Part shown: piece after piece, positions 17,679 to 27,982 of the stretch | Layout: every line of letters starts with the position of its first letter | How positions within the stretch are numbered: the first letter of the stretch is position 1 | NCBI GenBank assembly: GCA_031262365.1 | Contig: JAISHW010000049.1 | Span: 1-59,039 of the forward strand | Direction of reading: 5' to 3' | Source of the DNA: Lentimicrobiaceae bacterium | GTDB lineage: Bacteria; Bacteroidota; Bacteroidia; Bacteroidales; F082 | DNA length: 59,039 nucleotides | Notes under the pieces: generated by a model | What the model saw: only the letters and a program-made list of their open reading frames with translations | Databases searched by the model: none | What the model was told of the DNA's origin: nothing | Program-made: the position numbers and the translations under genes

Positions 17679-18140
17679 ATGGTTACAACAAAATATTTTA
17701 AAAAGTTATCGGTGTGCTGTGGCATTATTTTGTGTTTGCTTGTTTTGTCGTGCGACAAAGACAGCGAAAATCCAAACACACCAAGCGTGTATATCAATAT
17801 CGAAATCGATCCAAATTCAACAATGTATCAAGAGTTGAACACGGTAAGTGGCTGGATGTATCTGACTGCTACAACACCCAGTCGTGGCATTATCGTGTAT
17901 CGTTATTCGATGGATGAATTTATCGCTTACGAACGCACACCTCCGAACGAACCCGATAATTGTTGCGACGACAACGGAAATTGCTCGCGACTTGTTGTTG
18001 ATTTTCCGTTTGTTGTCGACGAATGCAATAACATACGTTACAATATCTTAAACGGCGGCATCGTCGAAGGATCGGGAAGGTATCCGCTTATCGAATACCG
18101 TACAACATACAACGGAAATATTTTGCGTATTTATAACTAA
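17679..18140 (+). CDS. Small lipoprotein, Rieske-like fold without cluster ligands
   Basis: 153 residues. Signal peptide with lipobox LVLSC (Cys near residue 25). The mature part contains SRGIIVYRYSMDEFIAYERT and, at the end, YPLIEYRTTYNGNILRIYN. I recall this pattern from a Bacteroidota lipoprotein family with a Rieske-type beta-fold. The Cys-His pairs that would hold a [2Fe-2S] cluster are absent: Cys residues occur in NCCDDNGNC and DECNN, but without the partner His. Function unknown; redox activity should not be assumed. It is alone on the plus strand between minus-strand operons. Confidence 0.6.
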   Translation: MVTTKYFKKLSVCCGIILCLLVLSCDKDSENPNTPSVYINIEIDPNSTMYQELNTVSGWMYLTATTPSRGIIVYRYSMDEFIAYERTPPNEPDNCCDDNGNCSRLVVDFPFVVDECNNIRYNILNGGIVEGSGRYPLIEYRTTYNGNILRIYN

Positions 18141-18248
18141 AAGGAGCTTCTAAAATTATTTCCGCAATAAATTAAATTCATTGTCTCAGTTCTCGGTTGA
18201 AACCCCACAAAAGTTACTTCCTTTAGTTATTTTTGACACACAAAAGGT

Positions 18249-19034
18249 TTATTGAAAGCCTTTCAACTGCGATTTTAGGCAGTCATCGCTTCCGGTTTCT
18301 TTGTCGCAATTATTTAGAAGCGCATCGAGCCATCCACCATAAACAGCATTTGGAAGCATAATCCATTTTGCGCCGAAAATAGTGCTGTTGTTCACTGTGG
18401 CATTCATGCGTTCAGCGGCATCTTTCGTTTCGAACAAATCGGAAAAATCGCCTAAATTATCGCCTATTAAAAGTGCCATTTCGTAATTTTCAAGCACTTG
18501 ATTACGGCGAGTTTCTTTATCATTACTATCCGTTTTCAACAACAAGTTTTCATTTCGAACGCAAGGAAATCCTTTTTCCGCCAAGTTTTTCAGCGTTGGC
18601 TCTCTGTATTTGTCGTTTCTGTTCGAAATATAAATCGTTTCGACTCCTAGTTCAAACGCTTTGTTTAGAAACGCAACAGCACCCGCAATCGGTTCTGCTT
18701 CAGCTTTTTCAATCCACTCTTTCCATCCTTTTGGATATGTATAACCATTTATAATACAATCGGCTTGGAATGGAATATTGTCGAGTACGGTTTCGTCAAT
18801 ATCGACAACAACAGCCAAAGGTTTTTCGTATTGTTGTTGCATAATTTCGTTCAGACGCAGTTCGGCAAGATTGAACGCCTGATAACAAAGAGCCACGTAT
18901 TCCGGCGAAAGTTGTTGATAAGCAACCGCATACAAATCACTCGAACTCGATGATTTTTCAACTTCAACAGATTGGCACGAAAAAAATAGGCAACTTAAAG
19001 CAGTTGCAATCATTAAGTTATAAATTGTCTTCAT
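18249..19034 (-). CDS. Class C acid phosphatase / 5'-nucleotidase, lipoprotein e(P4) family
   Basis: 261 residues. Lipoprotein signal with lipobox LFFSC near residue 20. The HAD catalytic motif I is VVDIDETVLDN (D-x-D-E-T, about residues 76-86), motif II is YISNRN, and the acidic motif IV is IGDNLGDFSD. Family members remove phosphate from nucleotides at the outer membrane or periplasm, as in NMN and 5'-nucleotide salvage. Single gene. Confidence 0.9.
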   Translation of the reverse strand: MKTIYNLMIATALSCLFFSCQSVEVEKSSSSSDLYAVAYQQLSPEYVALCYQAFNLAELRLNEIMQQQYEKPLAVVVDIDETVLDNIPFQADCIINGYTYPKGWKEWIEKAEAEPIAGAVAFLNKAFELGVETIYISNRNDKYREPTLKNLAEKGFPCVRNENLLLKTDSNDKETRRNQVLENYEMALLIGDNLGDFSDLFETKDAAERMNATVNNSTIFGAKWIMLPNAVYGGWLDALLNNCDKETGSDDCLKSQLKGFQ

Positions 19035-19343
19035 GGTATTTTTTTCTTCAAAAGTACTAAAACAATGTCTGTCTTTTAAACATGAAACAAAAAAAACATC
19101 TCAAAAAAAATAGCATTAAAATAATCTCAAAAATCCGAATTATATTTTCTTTTTCTAAACGCGTAAACGAGTGCTAAAATGCAACTCATTCGTCAATAGT
19201 TTCGCACTACAAACTGAATTATAAGTTTTATTATCAATGAGTTATAACACTTTTAAAGCGTTTTCTTACATTAAAATAAAAAGGAGTTATCTTTGGACAA
19301 CTCCTTTATTTATCATAACTAATAGCTAAAAAATCAAGTTATT
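19035..19343. other. Intergenic region, 309 bp
   Basis: Between the acid phosphatase start and the nifJ stop. Apart from the nifJ terminator at 19280-19312 I see no gene or repeat; the right side must hold the phosphatase promoter, for which no clear consensus box is seen. Confidence 0.4.
19280..19312 (-). terminator. Rho-independent terminator of nifJ
   Basis: On the minus strand the arms AAAGGAGTT and AACTCCTTT close a 10-nt loop and are followed by TTATTTT. It lies 32 bp beyond the nifJ stop. Confidence 0.8.
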
Positions 19344-22300
19344 TTATTCGCTCAAGCGTTTATATTGCTCATATCGCCATTTAGCATTCTCTTCAGTAAC
19401 TTTGAAAAGTTCTTCAGCTTCTTGAGGGAATGTTTTTGCCAACGAGCTATAACGCACTTCGCTTTTCAAGAATTCTTGGAACTTGTTCCAATCGGGTTCT
19501 TTACTGTCGAGCATGAATGGATTTTGATTGGTTCCTTGAAGTTCCGGATTGTATCTCCAAAGATGCCAATAACCACATTCAACAGCTAATTTCTCTTCTA
19601 ATTGAGTACGTGTCATGCCAAATTTCATTCCGTGATTGATACAAGGAGCGTAGCAAATTACGATCGAAGGTCCGTCGTAAGCTTCTGCTTCTTTAATTGC
19701 TTTGAAATATTGTGCTTGATTAGCACCCATAGCTACTTGTGCTACATAGACATAACCATAAGTTTTAGCAATCATTCCAAGGTCTTTCTTACGAATTTTC
19801 TTTCCTGAAGTAGCAAATTTAGCCACAGCACCCGCTGGAGTAGATTTTGATGATTGACCGCCTGTATTGGAATACACTTCGGTATCAAGAACCAAAACGT
19901 TCACGTTTTCACCCGAAGCCAAAACATGGTCTAATCCACCAAAACCGATGTCGTAAGCCCAACCATCGCCACCAAAAATCCATTGCGATTTCTTTGCCAA
20001 GTATTGTTTGTTTTCGATGATTTCGTTACAAACACGGCAGTCGCATTTCGATGCTTCGATAACAATTTGTTCTCCAATTTTACGACTTTCGATCGTTTTT
20101 TCTCTGTTGTCGATCCATTGTTGGAACAATGCTTTTAATTCATTTGAACAGCAACTGCATTCGTTGATTCCTTCGAGCATGATACGTTCGAGGCGATCGC
20201 GCATTTTGCGGGTAGCTATTGCCATTCCAAAACCAAATTCGGCATTGTCTTCGAACAATGAGTTAGCCCAAGCCGGTCCGAAGCCCGATTTGTAATTTCT
20301 GCAATAAGGAGTTGCCGGAGCCGATCCGCCATAGATTGATGAACAACCTGTTGCATTGGCAATCATCATTTGTTCTCCAAATAGTTGTGTAATCGTTTTG
20401 ATATATGGTGTTTCGCCGCAACCGGCACAAGCACCCGAAAATTCGAACAATGGTTGTGCAAACTGGCTATTTTTGATGTTCAGTGTTTTGTCGACAAGTT
20501 CGTCTTTGTAAGTAACCTGTTTTTGCGTATAATTCCAACGTTCGATTTCACTTGTTTGTGTTTCGAGTGGTTTCATGACTAAAGCCGTTGTTTTTGCCGG
20601 ACAAATATCAGCGCAGTTGCCACAACCGGTGCAATCAAGAGCCGAGACTTGGATACGGAATTTCAGACCACTTAATGTTTTACCAATAGCATCAACCGTT
20701 TTTGTTCCTGCAGGAGCTCCGGCAAGTTCTTTTTCATCGAACAAAACCGGACGAATAGCTGCATGAGGACAAACGAGCGAACATTGGTTACATTGAATAC
20801 AGTTTTCAGCTTGCCATTCAGGAACGTTTACAGCGATTCCACGTTTTTCGTATGCTGTTGTTCCGGCAATGAATGTGCCGTCTTCATATCCGTTGAATGC
20901 GCTAATAGGCAAATCGTTTCCTTTTTGACCAAGCATCGGTTCAACGATATTTTTGATGAACTCAGGAATATCGCGGGTGTCGACTTCTTTTTTAACTTCG
21001 ATCGTTGCCCATTCGGATGGGATTTTAACTTCGATCACTTTTTCGCCGGCATCAACGGCAGCATAGTTCATTTTTACGATGCTTTCTCCTTTACGTCCAT
21101 AAGATTTGTCAATCGCTTTTTTCATTTGAGTTACTGCTAAATCGTAAGGAATAACTCCCGATATTTTGAAGAAAGCCGATTGAAGAATGGTGTTTGTACG
21201 GTTTCCGAGACCAATATTTGCTGCAATATCCGTAGCGTTGATGATGTACATCTTGATATTGTTGACCGCTAAATATTTCTTTACGTTGTCGGGGAGTTGA
21301 TTTTTTGTTTCTTCAACATCCCAAATGGAGTTGTAAAGGAATGTTCCGCCTTTTTTCAAACCTTTCAGGCAATCGTATTTGCGTAAGTACGAAGGCACAT
21401 GAACTGCTACAAAGTCCGGTGTTCCAACTAAGTAAGGTGCTTGAATCGGCTTATCGCCAAAACGCAAGTGTGAGCAGGTGTAGCCTCCTGATTTTTTGCT
21501 GTCGTAATCGAAATATGCTTGACTGTATTTATCGGTATTGTCGCCAATAATTTTAATCGAGTTTTTGTTTGCTCCAACTGTTCCGTCAGCACCAAGACCG
21601 TAGAATTTTGCTTCGAATGTTCCTTTAGGAAGTATCGAAATTTCGGGAAGTAGCGGTAACGATTTGAAGGTCACATCGTCGGTAATAGCAATCGTAAATT
21701 GATTTTTTGGTTGGTCGGCTTTTAAATTATTGAATACAGAAATAATATGAGCCGGAGTAGTGTCTTTCGATGATAAACCGTAGCGACCACCTATGATCAT
21801 CGGTTTGTTGTTGCATGGAATGTCTTTACAACTTGCAAAAGCCTCTACTACATCAAGATACAATGGATCGCCGTTTGCTCCCGGTTCTTTCGTGCGATCG
21901 AGAACACAAATGCGTTTCGTTGTTTCAGGAAGTACTGCTCCTAAATATTTTACTGAGAACGGACGGTAAAGATGAACGCTAACAACGCCTGTTTTTTCAC
22001 CTTCACTGTTCAGTTTGTCAACAACTGTTTTGATTGTTTCGGTAATTGAACCCATCGCGATAATCACGTTTGTTGCATCAGGAGCACCATAATAGGTAAA
22101 CGGGGCGTATTGACGTCCGGTAATTTTACCTATTTCTTTCATGTATTCAGCAACGATGTCAGGAATTTCGTCGTAAAATTTATTTTGTGCTTCGCGTGTC
22201 TGGAAATAGATATCAGGATTTTGAGCCGTTCCTCGTGTTACAGAATGTTCGGGATTCAAAGCGTTTTCGCGGTAACGTTTAAGTGCATCGCGATCGATTA

Positions 22301-22886
22301 ATTGTGCCAAAACATCTTGATCAGCTGCTTCTACTTTTTGTATTTCGTGTGATGTACGGAATCCGTCGAAGAAATGTAAGAATGGAATGCGTCCTTTGAT
22401 TGCCGCCAAGTGTGCTACAGGAGCTAAATCCATAATTTCTTGTACCGATCCGGTTGCAAGCAATGCAAATCCTGTTTGACGCACACTCATAACATCGGAA
22501 TGGTCGCCAAATATCGAAAGTGCTTGTGCTGCAAGTGATCGTGCCGATACGTGGAATACGCCCGGAAGTAATTCTCCGGCAATCTTATACATGTTTGGAA
22601 TCATTAACAACAAACCTTGTGAAGCGGTGTAAGTTGTTGTCAAAGCACCTGCTTGAAGCGATCCGTGAACAGCTCCGGCTGCTCCTGCTTCCGATTGCAT
22701 TTCGACAACTTTGACTGTTTCTCCAAAAATATTTTTTCGTCCATAAGCCGCCCATTCGTCAACATATTCTGCCATTGTCGAAGAGGGGGTAATTGGATAA
22801 ATAGCCGCCACTTCGCTAAACATATAAGCCACGTGTGCTGCGGCATAGTTACCATCGCAAGTTAAAAACTTTTTTGTATCTTTCAT
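19344..22886 (-). CDS. nifJ: Pyruvate:ferredoxin (flavodoxin) oxidoreductase
   Basis: 1180 residues, the full single-chain length. Domains in order: N-terminal pyruvate-binding domain (EVAAIYPITPSSTMAEYVDE), domain II, the gamma domain (DYDSKKSGGYTCSHLRFG), a ferredoxin domain with two [4Fe-4S] motifs (CIQCNQCSLVCP near 699, CTGCGNCADICP near 754), and the C-terminal TPP domain (CAGCGETPY; GDGWAYDIGFGG near 975; DTEVYSNTGGQ). It oxidises pyruvate to acetyl-CoA and CO2 and reduces ferredoxin, the central step of anaerobic carbon metabolism. Oxygen-sensitive enzyme, pointing to an anaerobe. Monocistronic, with its own terminator. Confidence 0.97.
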   Translation of the reverse strand: MKDTKKFLTCDGNYAAAHVAYMFSEVAAIYPITPSSTMAEYVDEWAAYGRKNIFGETVKVVEMQSEAGAAGAVHGSLQAGALTTTYTASQGLLLMIPNMYKIAGELLPGVFHVSARSLAAQALSIFGDHSDVMSVRQTGFALLATGSVQEIMDLAPVAHLAAIKGRIPFLHFFDGFRTSHEIQKVEAADQDVLAQLIDRDALKRYRENALNPEHSVTRGTAQNPDIYFQTREAQNKFYDEIPDIVAEYMKEIGKITGRQYAPFTYYGAPDATNVIIAMGSITETIKTVVDKLNSEGEKTGVVSVHLYRPFSVKYLGAVLPETTKRICVLDRTKEPGANGDPLYLDVVEAFASCKDIPCNNKPMIIGGRYGLSSKDTTPAHIISVFNNLKADQPKNQFTIAITDDVTFKSLPLLPEISILPKGTFEAKFYGLGADGTVGANKNSIKIIGDNTDKYSQAYFDYDSKKSGGYTCSHLRFGDKPIQAPYLVGTPDFVAVHVPSYLRKYDCLKGLKKGGTFLYNSIWDVEETKNQLPDNVKKYLAVNNIKMYIINATDIAANIGLGNRTNTILQSAFFKISGVIPYDLAVTQMKKAIDKSYGRKGESIVKMNYAAVDAGEKVIEVKIPSEWATIEVKKEVDTRDIPEFIKNIVEPMLGQKGNDLPISAFNGYEDGTFIAGTTAYEKRGIAVNVPEWQAENCIQCNQCSLVCPHAAIRPVLFDEKELAGAPAGTKTVDAIGKTLSGLKFRIQVSALDCTGCGNCADICPAKTTALVMKPLETQTSEIERWNYTQKQVTYKDELVDKTLNIKNSQFAQPLFEFSGACAGCGETPYIKTITQLFGEQMMIANATGCSSIYGGSAPATPYCRNYKSGFGPAWANSLFEDNAEFGFGMAIATRKMRDRLERIMLEGINECSCCSNELKALFQQWIDNREKTIESRKIGEQIVIEASKCDCRVCNEIIENKQYLAKKSQWIFGGDGWAYDIGFGGLDHVLASGENVNVLVLDTEVYSNTGGQSSKSTPAGAVAKFATSGKKIRKKDLGMIAKTYGYVYVAQVAMGANQAQYFKAIKEAEAYDGPSIVICYAPCINHGMKFGMTRTQLEEKLAVECGYWHLWRYNPELQGTNQNPFMLDSKEPDWNKFQEFLKSEVRYSSLAKTFPQEAEELFKVTEENAKWRYEQYKRLSE

Positions 22887-23307
22887 ATTAAACTGATTTT
22901 TAATCCTTTACAAATACCATTTTTTTCAAGGAAAATTTGAGCAAAAATACAGAATTAAATCGTTGGTTTTGCGTTAAATAGATTTTATTTCGACACCTCG
23001 CTCCTATTTAGAATCGGTATAATTTAAAACGTTTGCTGTAAGTTTTTAGTCGGTTGTTTTTACTTCAGTGTCCTCTTTTAACGGTTATTAATCATGTTGA
23101 TTGTATTTTAAAATGATTCAAAAATCATAAAAAAATAATTTTGTTTTTATAACAGAAAGCTACTTAAACCTATTGAACAAATAAAACAAGACAAAAAATC
23201 TTTACAAGAAGTTCTAAACGATTTGATTTTTAATGTATTTTTGTCCCCTGCATAAAAAAATGTAAACACAAATAAATCAGTAATTTATAATTTTAAAACA
23301 CTCCGTC
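22887..23307. promoter_or_regulatory. Divergent promoter region nifJ / ornithine carbamoyltransferase
   Basis: A 421-bp AT-rich gap. On the minus strand TATTTTTG at 22949-22942 is a consensus -7 box about 60 bp before nifJ. On the plus strand TATTTTTG at 23236-23243 is a consensus -7 box about 65 bp before the ornithine carbamoyltransferase gene. Neither has a convincing -33 element. No gene, repeat or known riboswitch was recognised in the rest. Confidence 0.5.
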
Positions 23308-24309
23308 ATGGCTTTTAATTTAAGAAACAGACATTTTCTGAAACTTCTTGATTTTACACCTGAAGAAATTAAATTCTTGTTAGACCTTGCTGCTAATTTG
23401 AAAAAAGCAAAATATACAGGAACAGAACAACAGCGTTTGAAAGGCAAAAACATTGCTTTGATTTTTGAAAAAGATTCGACACGCACGCGCTGTGCTTTCG
23501 AAACGGCAGCTTACGACCAAGGTGCTCATGTTACTTATTTAGGTCCATCTGGTTCTCAAATTGGAAAAAAGGAATCGATGAAAGACACGGCTCGTGTTTT
23601 GGGACGTATGTATGATGGTATTGAATATCGTGGATTCGGACAAGAAATTGTAGAAGAATTGGCAAAATATGCAGGAGTTCCCGTTTGGAACGGTCTTACA
23701 AACGAATACCATCCGACACAAATTTTAGCCGATTTCCTTACCATGACAGAACACAGCAGTGTGCCATTAAATCAAATAAGTTTTGCTTATTGTGGTGATG
23801 CCCGTTACAATATGGGAAATTCGTTGATGGTTGGGGCTGCTAAAATGGGAATGGATTTCCGTGCTGTAGCTCCAAAATCGATGTGGCCGGCAGAAGAACT
23901 TGTCGTAAAATGTCGCGAAATTGCAAAAGAAACAGGTGCTACAATCACCATTACCGACAACGTCGACGAAGGTGTTCATGGCGTTGATTTTCTGTATACC
24001 GATGTTTGGGTATCAATGGGAGAACCGGATAGTGTTTGGGCTGAGCGGATTAAGATGATGATGCCATACCAAGTGAACAAGGAAATGGTAGCCAAAACAG
24101 GAAATCCGAACGTAAAATTCTTACATTGTTTGCCGGCATTTCACAATACAGAAACAAGCATCGGAGCCGATATCAAAAAGAAATTTGGTATTGATGCGAT
24201 GGAAGTTACGGAAGATGTATTCGAATCGCCAAATTCATTGGTATTCGACGAAGCCGAAAACCGCCAACACACCATTAAAGCTGTAATGGTTGCTACTTTG
24301 GGCTGTTAA
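23308..24309 (+). CDS. argF: Ornithine carbamoyltransferase
   Basis: 333 residues, full length. The carbamoyl-phosphate motif STRTR (about residue 57), the ornithine-loop motif DVWVSMG (D-x-x-x-S-M-G) and HCLPAFH are all present. This is classical ornithine carbamoyltransferase, not the N-acetyl- or N-succinyl-ornithine variant common in Bacteroidota. It makes citrulline from ornithine and carbamoyl phosphate, or runs in reverse in arginine catabolism. No other arginine gene is adjacent, so the direction cannot be settled. Convergent with atpG, with 12 bp between the stops and no visible terminator. Confidence 0.93.
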   Translation: MAFNLRNRHFLKLLDFTPEEIKFLLDLAANLKKAKYTGTEQQRLKGKNIALIFEKDSTRTRCAFETAAYDQGAHVTYLGPSGSQIGKKESMKDTARVLGRMYDGIEYRGFGQEIVEELAKYAGVPVWNGLTNEYHPTQILADFLTMTEHSSVPLNQISFAYCGDARYNMGNSLMVGAAKMGMDFRAVAPKSMWPAEELVVKCREIAKETGATITITDNVDEGVHGVDFLYTDVWVSMGEPDSVWAERIKMMMPYQVNKEMVAKTGNPNVKFLHCLPAFHNTETSIGADIKKKFGIDAMEVTEDVFESPNSLVFDEAENRQHTIKAVMVATLGC

Positions 24310-24321
24310 TTTTCTTGACAA

Positions 24322-25203
24322 TTAATCGTCTAACGCGCCAGCGCCACCTACAATTTCGACAATTTCGTTTGTAATAGCGGTTTGTCGGGCTTTGTTGTAT
24401 GATAAGCGCAATTCTTTCAGCAATTCGATGGCGTTGTCGGTTGCTTTATTCATCGAAATCATTCGTGCGCCGTGTTCCGAAGCAAAACTGTCGAGCAATA
24501 TTTTATACACTTGCATCTTGAGTATTTTCGGCACCAATTCGGAAACAATTTGTGTTTTGTCGGGTTCGAAAATATAATCTATAGCAGCATCAGTAGTTTG
24601 CTTTTTATTGGTTGTTTCAATTGGCAAAAACTGTTCGTTGGTAATTATTTGTGTGCTGGCGTTTTTAAACTGATTGTAAACAAAAATAACGCGGTCGTAT
24701 TTCCCTGACTCAAACTGCTCCATGATTTTTTGAGCAATAGAGGTCGCTGTTTCTAAACTCAAATTATCGAAGATGTCAAAATCAGAATCGACAACGTCAT
24801 ATTTTTTTGCGCGAAAAAACTCGTTTCCTTTCTTCCCGATACAAAAAAGTTTTAATGTCCCGTTTTGATGTTGTGCCGCAAATTCTGTTTCGATAAGGTT
24901 TTGTGTAGCGCGTATGATGTTTACGTTAAAAGCACCGCAAAGTCCTCTGTTTGAAGTAACAGGAATGATCAGAATGTGTGCTTCTGCGCGTTTTTCACTA
25001 TACGCGCCTACTTTCGATTCTTTAAGACTTGAAGTGAGATTTTGCATAATCTCCTGCATTTTCGACACATAAGGGCGTAATGCCATGATTACACTTTGTG
25101 TTTTACGCAATTTCGAAGCCGATACCATTTTCATAGCACTAGTAATCTGCATCGTTGAGTTGACAGAATCGATTCGCGTTCTTACTTCTTTTAAATTAGC
25201 CAT
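24322..25203 (-). CDS. atpG: F-type ATP synthase gamma subunit
   Basis: 293 residues. The N-terminal helix (MANLKEVRTRIDSVNSTMQI) and the C-terminal helix (YNKARQTAITNEIVEIVGGA) form the antiparallel coiled-coil rotor shaft; RGLCGAFN marks the Rossmann-like middle domain. It connects the catalytic F1 head to the c-ring. Last gene of the visible atp operon. Confidence 0.97.
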   Translation of the reverse strand: MANLKEVRTRIDSVNSTMQITSAMKMVSASKLRKTQSVIMALRPYVSKMQEIMQNLTSSLKESKVGAYSEKRAEAHILIIPVTSNRGLCGAFNVNIIRATQNLIETEFAAQHQNGTLKLFCIGKKGNEFFRAKKYDVVDSDFDIFDNLSLETATSIAQKIMEQFESGKYDRVIFVYNQFKNASTQIITNEQFLPIETTNKKQTTDAAIDYIFEPDKTQIVSELVPKILKMQVYKILLDSFASEHGARMISMNKATDNAIELLKELRLSYNKARQTAITNEIVEIVGGAGALDD

Positions 25204-25236
25204 AATGAATCGTTTAGAGATTCAACTTTATTTTGT

Positions 25237-26814
25237 TTAAAATGTTTTTATTACTTCAGTTGCCATATCGGTCAACGTTTTAACGATTTCTTCGTTATAA
25301 ATTCCTTCGCCAAGAGCTTTCATCTCATCGGGATGTTTTTCGTTGAGGAGCATGAGGTAGTTGTGCTGAAAATGAATGACTTTATCAACCGGAATGGTGC
25401 GAAGCAGGTTGTTTACACCACAAAATATGATGGCGATTTCTTCTTCGACACGTAACGGTGCATGTTGCGATTGAATCAATATCTGCACGTTGCGACGTCC
25501 TTTTTCTAAAATAGCCATTGTTGTAGGATCGAGATCGGAACCAAATTTCGAAAACGCTTCCAACTCACGGAATTGCGCTTGGTCGGTTTTCAATGTTCCG
25601 GCGACTTTTTTCATTGATTTGATTTGCGCTTTACCTCCGACACGCGAAACCGATATTCCGACGTTGATTGCCGGACGAATGCCCGAGTTGAACAGACTTG
25701 TTTCTAAGAAAATCTGCCCGTCGGTAATCGAAATAACGTTTGTCGGAATGTAAGCCGAAACATCGCCGGCTTGTGTTTCGATAATTGGCAATGCTGTCAA
25801 CGAACCGCCGCCTTTAACTAAATGTTCGATACTTTTGGGGAGGTCGTTCATGTTTTTGGCAATTTCGTCTGACTCGATGATTTTTGCAGCACGCTCTAGA
25901 AGCCGCGAATGCAGATAAAATACATCGCCCGGATAAGCCTCACGCCCCGGAGGACGGCGAAGCAATAAGGATACTTCACGGTAATTGATTGCTTGTTTCG
26001 ATAAATCATCGTAAACAATTAATGCCGAACGACCTGTATCGCGAAAAAATTCACCAATAGCGGCTCCTGCAAAAGGAGCGTAAAACTGCATTGCAGCCGC
26101 ATCGGAAGCTGTAGCAGCTACAATAACCGTATAAGGAAGTGCGCCATGATCGGCAAGTGTTTTGACGATGTTTGCTACGGTAGAACCTTTTTGTCCGATA
26201 GCAACATAAATACAATAAACAGGATTTCCTTTATCGTAAAAAGATTTTTGATTCAGAATTGTGTCGATAGCAATCGCTGTTTTTCCTGTTTGGCGGTCGC
26301 CAATAATAAGTTCGCGTTGTCCGCGACCGATAGGAATCATGGCATCAATGGCTTTGATTCCGGTTTGAAGTGGTTCTTCAACCGGTTGGCGAAAAATAAC
26401 ACCCGGTGCTTTGCGTTCTAAAGGCATTTCGTAAAGTTCGCCTTTGATTTCGCCTTTTCCGTCAATTGGATTTCCTAATGTGTTGATAACGCGCCCTAAA
26501 AGTCCTTCGCCGACTTTTATTGATGCAATATGTCGTGTGCGTTTTACGACATCACCTTCGTTAATGTCATTTGCATCGCTAAGCATTACAACGCCAACGT
26601 TGTCTTCTTCGAGATTTAAAACGATGGCTTTTTTGCCTGTTTTCTCAAATTCGACTAATTCGCCTGCTTCTACGTTTTTCATTCCATAAATGCGTGCAAT
26701 TCCGTCGCCGACTTGCAAAACGGAACCAATTTCTTCGAAATTTACTTCGGTGTCGAAATTTGTTAATTCTTGCCGCAAAATAGTTGAAACTTCAGCAGGT
26801 TTGATAGATTCCAT
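25237..26814 (-). CDS. atpA: F-type ATP synthase alpha subunit
   Basis: 525 residues. Walker [14 protein letters not shown] (about residues 173-185), Walker [13 protein letters not shown], and the alpha/beta signature near [11 protein letters not shown]. Non-catalytic nucleotide-binding subunit of F1. The gap to atpG is 33 bp. Confidence 0.98.
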   Translation of the reverse strand: MESIKPAEVSTILRQELTNFDTEVNFEEIGSVLQVGDGIARIYGMKNVEAGELVEFEKTGKKAIVLNLEEDNVGVVMLSDANDINEGDVVKRTRHIASIKVGEGLLGRVINTLGNPIDGKGEIKGELYEMPLERKAPGVIFRQPVEEPLQTGIKAIDAMIPIGRGQRELIIGDRQTGKTAIAIDTILNQKSFYDKGNPVYCIYVAIGQKGSTVANIVKTLADHGALPYTVIVAATASDAAAMQFYAPFAGAAIGEFFRDTGRSALIVYDDLSKQAINYREVSLLLRRPPGREAYPGDVFYLHSRLLERAAKIIESDEIAKNMNDLPKSIEHLVKGGGSLTALPIIETQAGDVSAYIPTNVISITDGQIFLETSLFNSGIRPAINVGISVSRVGGKAQIKSMKKVAGTLKTDQAQFRELEAFSKFGSDLDPTTMAILEKGRRNVQILIQSQHAPLRVEEEIAIIFCGVNNLLRTIPVDKVIHFQHNYLMLLNEKHPDEMKALGEGIYNEEIVKTLTDMATEVIKTF

Positions 26815-26832
26815 AATATATATCTGTTTATT

Positions 26833-27396
26833 TTAAAATCCTTTTTTGAATAAATTTACCTTGAATTCTGTTTGTAGACGGTCAATCATTTTTTTGATAC
26901 TCGCATCATATTGATAGTCGTCTAACGTCATGACGAATCCGCCAAGTATTTTCGGATTGATTTTGTTTTCGATTTGAATTGTTTTGTCTGTTTCTCTCGA
27001 AAAACGGTTGAGTATTTCTGTTTTTGTTTCTTCATCAATAGCTACGGCTGTGGTGATGGTTGCGATAACAATATTTTTGTAATCAAGATACATTTTCAGA
27101 AAAACAAGTGTAACCGTATAGAGATGATTTTCGCGTTTTTTGTTGATTAAGAAGTATAGAAATGTAAGGGTGCTTGGCTGGATATGTGTTTCGAATATTT
27201 TTCTTATAATATTTTCTTTTTTGGAGCGTCTGATTACGTTGTTTCCGATAATCGTTCTCAGTTCTTTATTTTCGCGCATTACACGTGCAATCAAAGCCAT
27301 ATCGTTGTTGACTTCCTCAAGTTCGCCTTTTTCGATTGATAGTTCGAAAAGCGATTTAGCGTATCGTTTTGCTAAGAGAATGTCTTTCATGTTCAA
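26833..27396 (-). CDS. atpH: F-type ATP synthase delta subunit
   Basis: 187 residues. OSCP/delta family: N-terminal helical bundle starting LAKRYAKSLFELSIEKGELE, and the C-terminal motif KINPKILGGFVMTLDDYQYD (G-G-x-x-x-x-x-D). Stator link between F1 and subunit b. The ATG at 27390 is an alternative start. Confidence 0.93.
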   Translation of the reverse strand: MNMKDILLAKRYAKSLFELSIEKGELEEVNNDMALIARVMRENKELRTIIGNNVIRRSKKENIIRKIFETHIQPSTLTFLYFLINKKRENHLYTVTLVFLKMYLDYKNIVIATITTAVAIDEETKTEILNRFSRETDKTIQIENKINPKILGGFVMTLDDYQYDASIKKMIDRLQTEFKVNLFKKGF

Positions 27397-27425
27397 ATTT
27401 CTTTGTTGTAAACCTTTTGGTATTC

Positions 27426-27902
27426 TTAAAGTAGTTTTTCGATGTATTTTTCTTGCGCTTCGGTTGTTTGCAGTTTCTCTTTTAATATTTTTTCGGCTAC
27501 TTCTATAGAGATGATTGCAATTTGATTTTTTATTTCGACCAATGCTGCTTTGCGTTCATTTTCAATATTTTCTTTCGCGTTTTCAATAATGCGTTCGGCT
27601 TCTTCTGTTGCTTTTTGTCGCGATTCTTCAAGAAATTTTTCGCGTATTTTTCTTGCATCGGCTAAAATAACATCGCGTTCTTCGCGGGCTTGTTGCAGAA
27701 GAACTTCGTTATCTATTTTAAGTTGTACGATTTCTTTGCGTGCAAGCTCGGCAGCTTGTAAAGCTTCTATAATGTGTTTTTCACGTTTAGCAAGAGCCAT
27801 TGTAATTGTTGGCCATGCATATTTTGCCAACACAAAAAACACAATACCAAAAGCTACTGTCATCCAAAACACAAGTCCTATTCCCGGTGATATCAGTTCC
27901 AT
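27426..27902 (-). CDS. atpF: F-type ATP synthase b subunit
   Basis: 158 residues. One N-terminal membrane helix (GLVFWMTVAFGIVFFVLAKY) is followed by a long charged right-handed coiled coil rich in Lys, Glu and Ala. Peripheral stalk. It is separated from atpE by an 80-bp gap with a strong hairpin. Confidence 0.95.
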   Translation of the reverse strand: MELISPGIGLVFWMTVAFGIVFFVLAKYAWPTITMALAKREKHIIEALQAAELARKEIVQLKIDNEVLLQQAREERDVILADARKIREKFLEESRQKATEEAERIIENAKENIENERKAALVEIKNQIAIISIEVAEKILKEKLQTTEAQEKYIEKLL

Positions 27903-27933
27903 GGTTTTTACTTTAAAAGTGATTTACAATTTT

Positions 27934-27970
27934 AATCGATTATTGCAGCCAACCGCTGCAATAATCGATT
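27934..27970 (-). promoter_or_regulatory. Perfect 16-bp hairpin between atpE and atpF
   Basis: The arms AATCGATTATTGCAGC (27934-27949) and GCTGCAATAATCGATT (27955-27970) are exact complements around a 5-nt loop. In the direction of transcription (minus strand) the hairpin is followed by AAAATTG, not by a U-run, so it is not an ordinary terminator. Such structures can protect or set the processing site of upstream mRNA; here that would favour atpB-atpE, whose c subunit is needed in about 10 copies per complex. Confidence 0.7.
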
Positions 27971-27982
27971 GTTTTTGTGTTG

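Noticed and set aside
17679-18140. Functional Rieske [2Fe-2S] protein
   Set aside because: The C-x-H and C-x-x-H ligand pairs are absent.
18141-18235. A fifth, degenerate MITE copy (GGAGCTTCTAAAA ... TTGTCTCAGT)
   Set aside because: Only two short blocks match, the right end and target duplication are missing and the spacing is wrong.
27934-27970. Hairpin between atpE and atpF as a rho-independent terminator
   Set aside because: In the direction of the operon the hairpin is followed by A's, not by a U-run; the T-rich side faces the strand on which nothing is transcribed.
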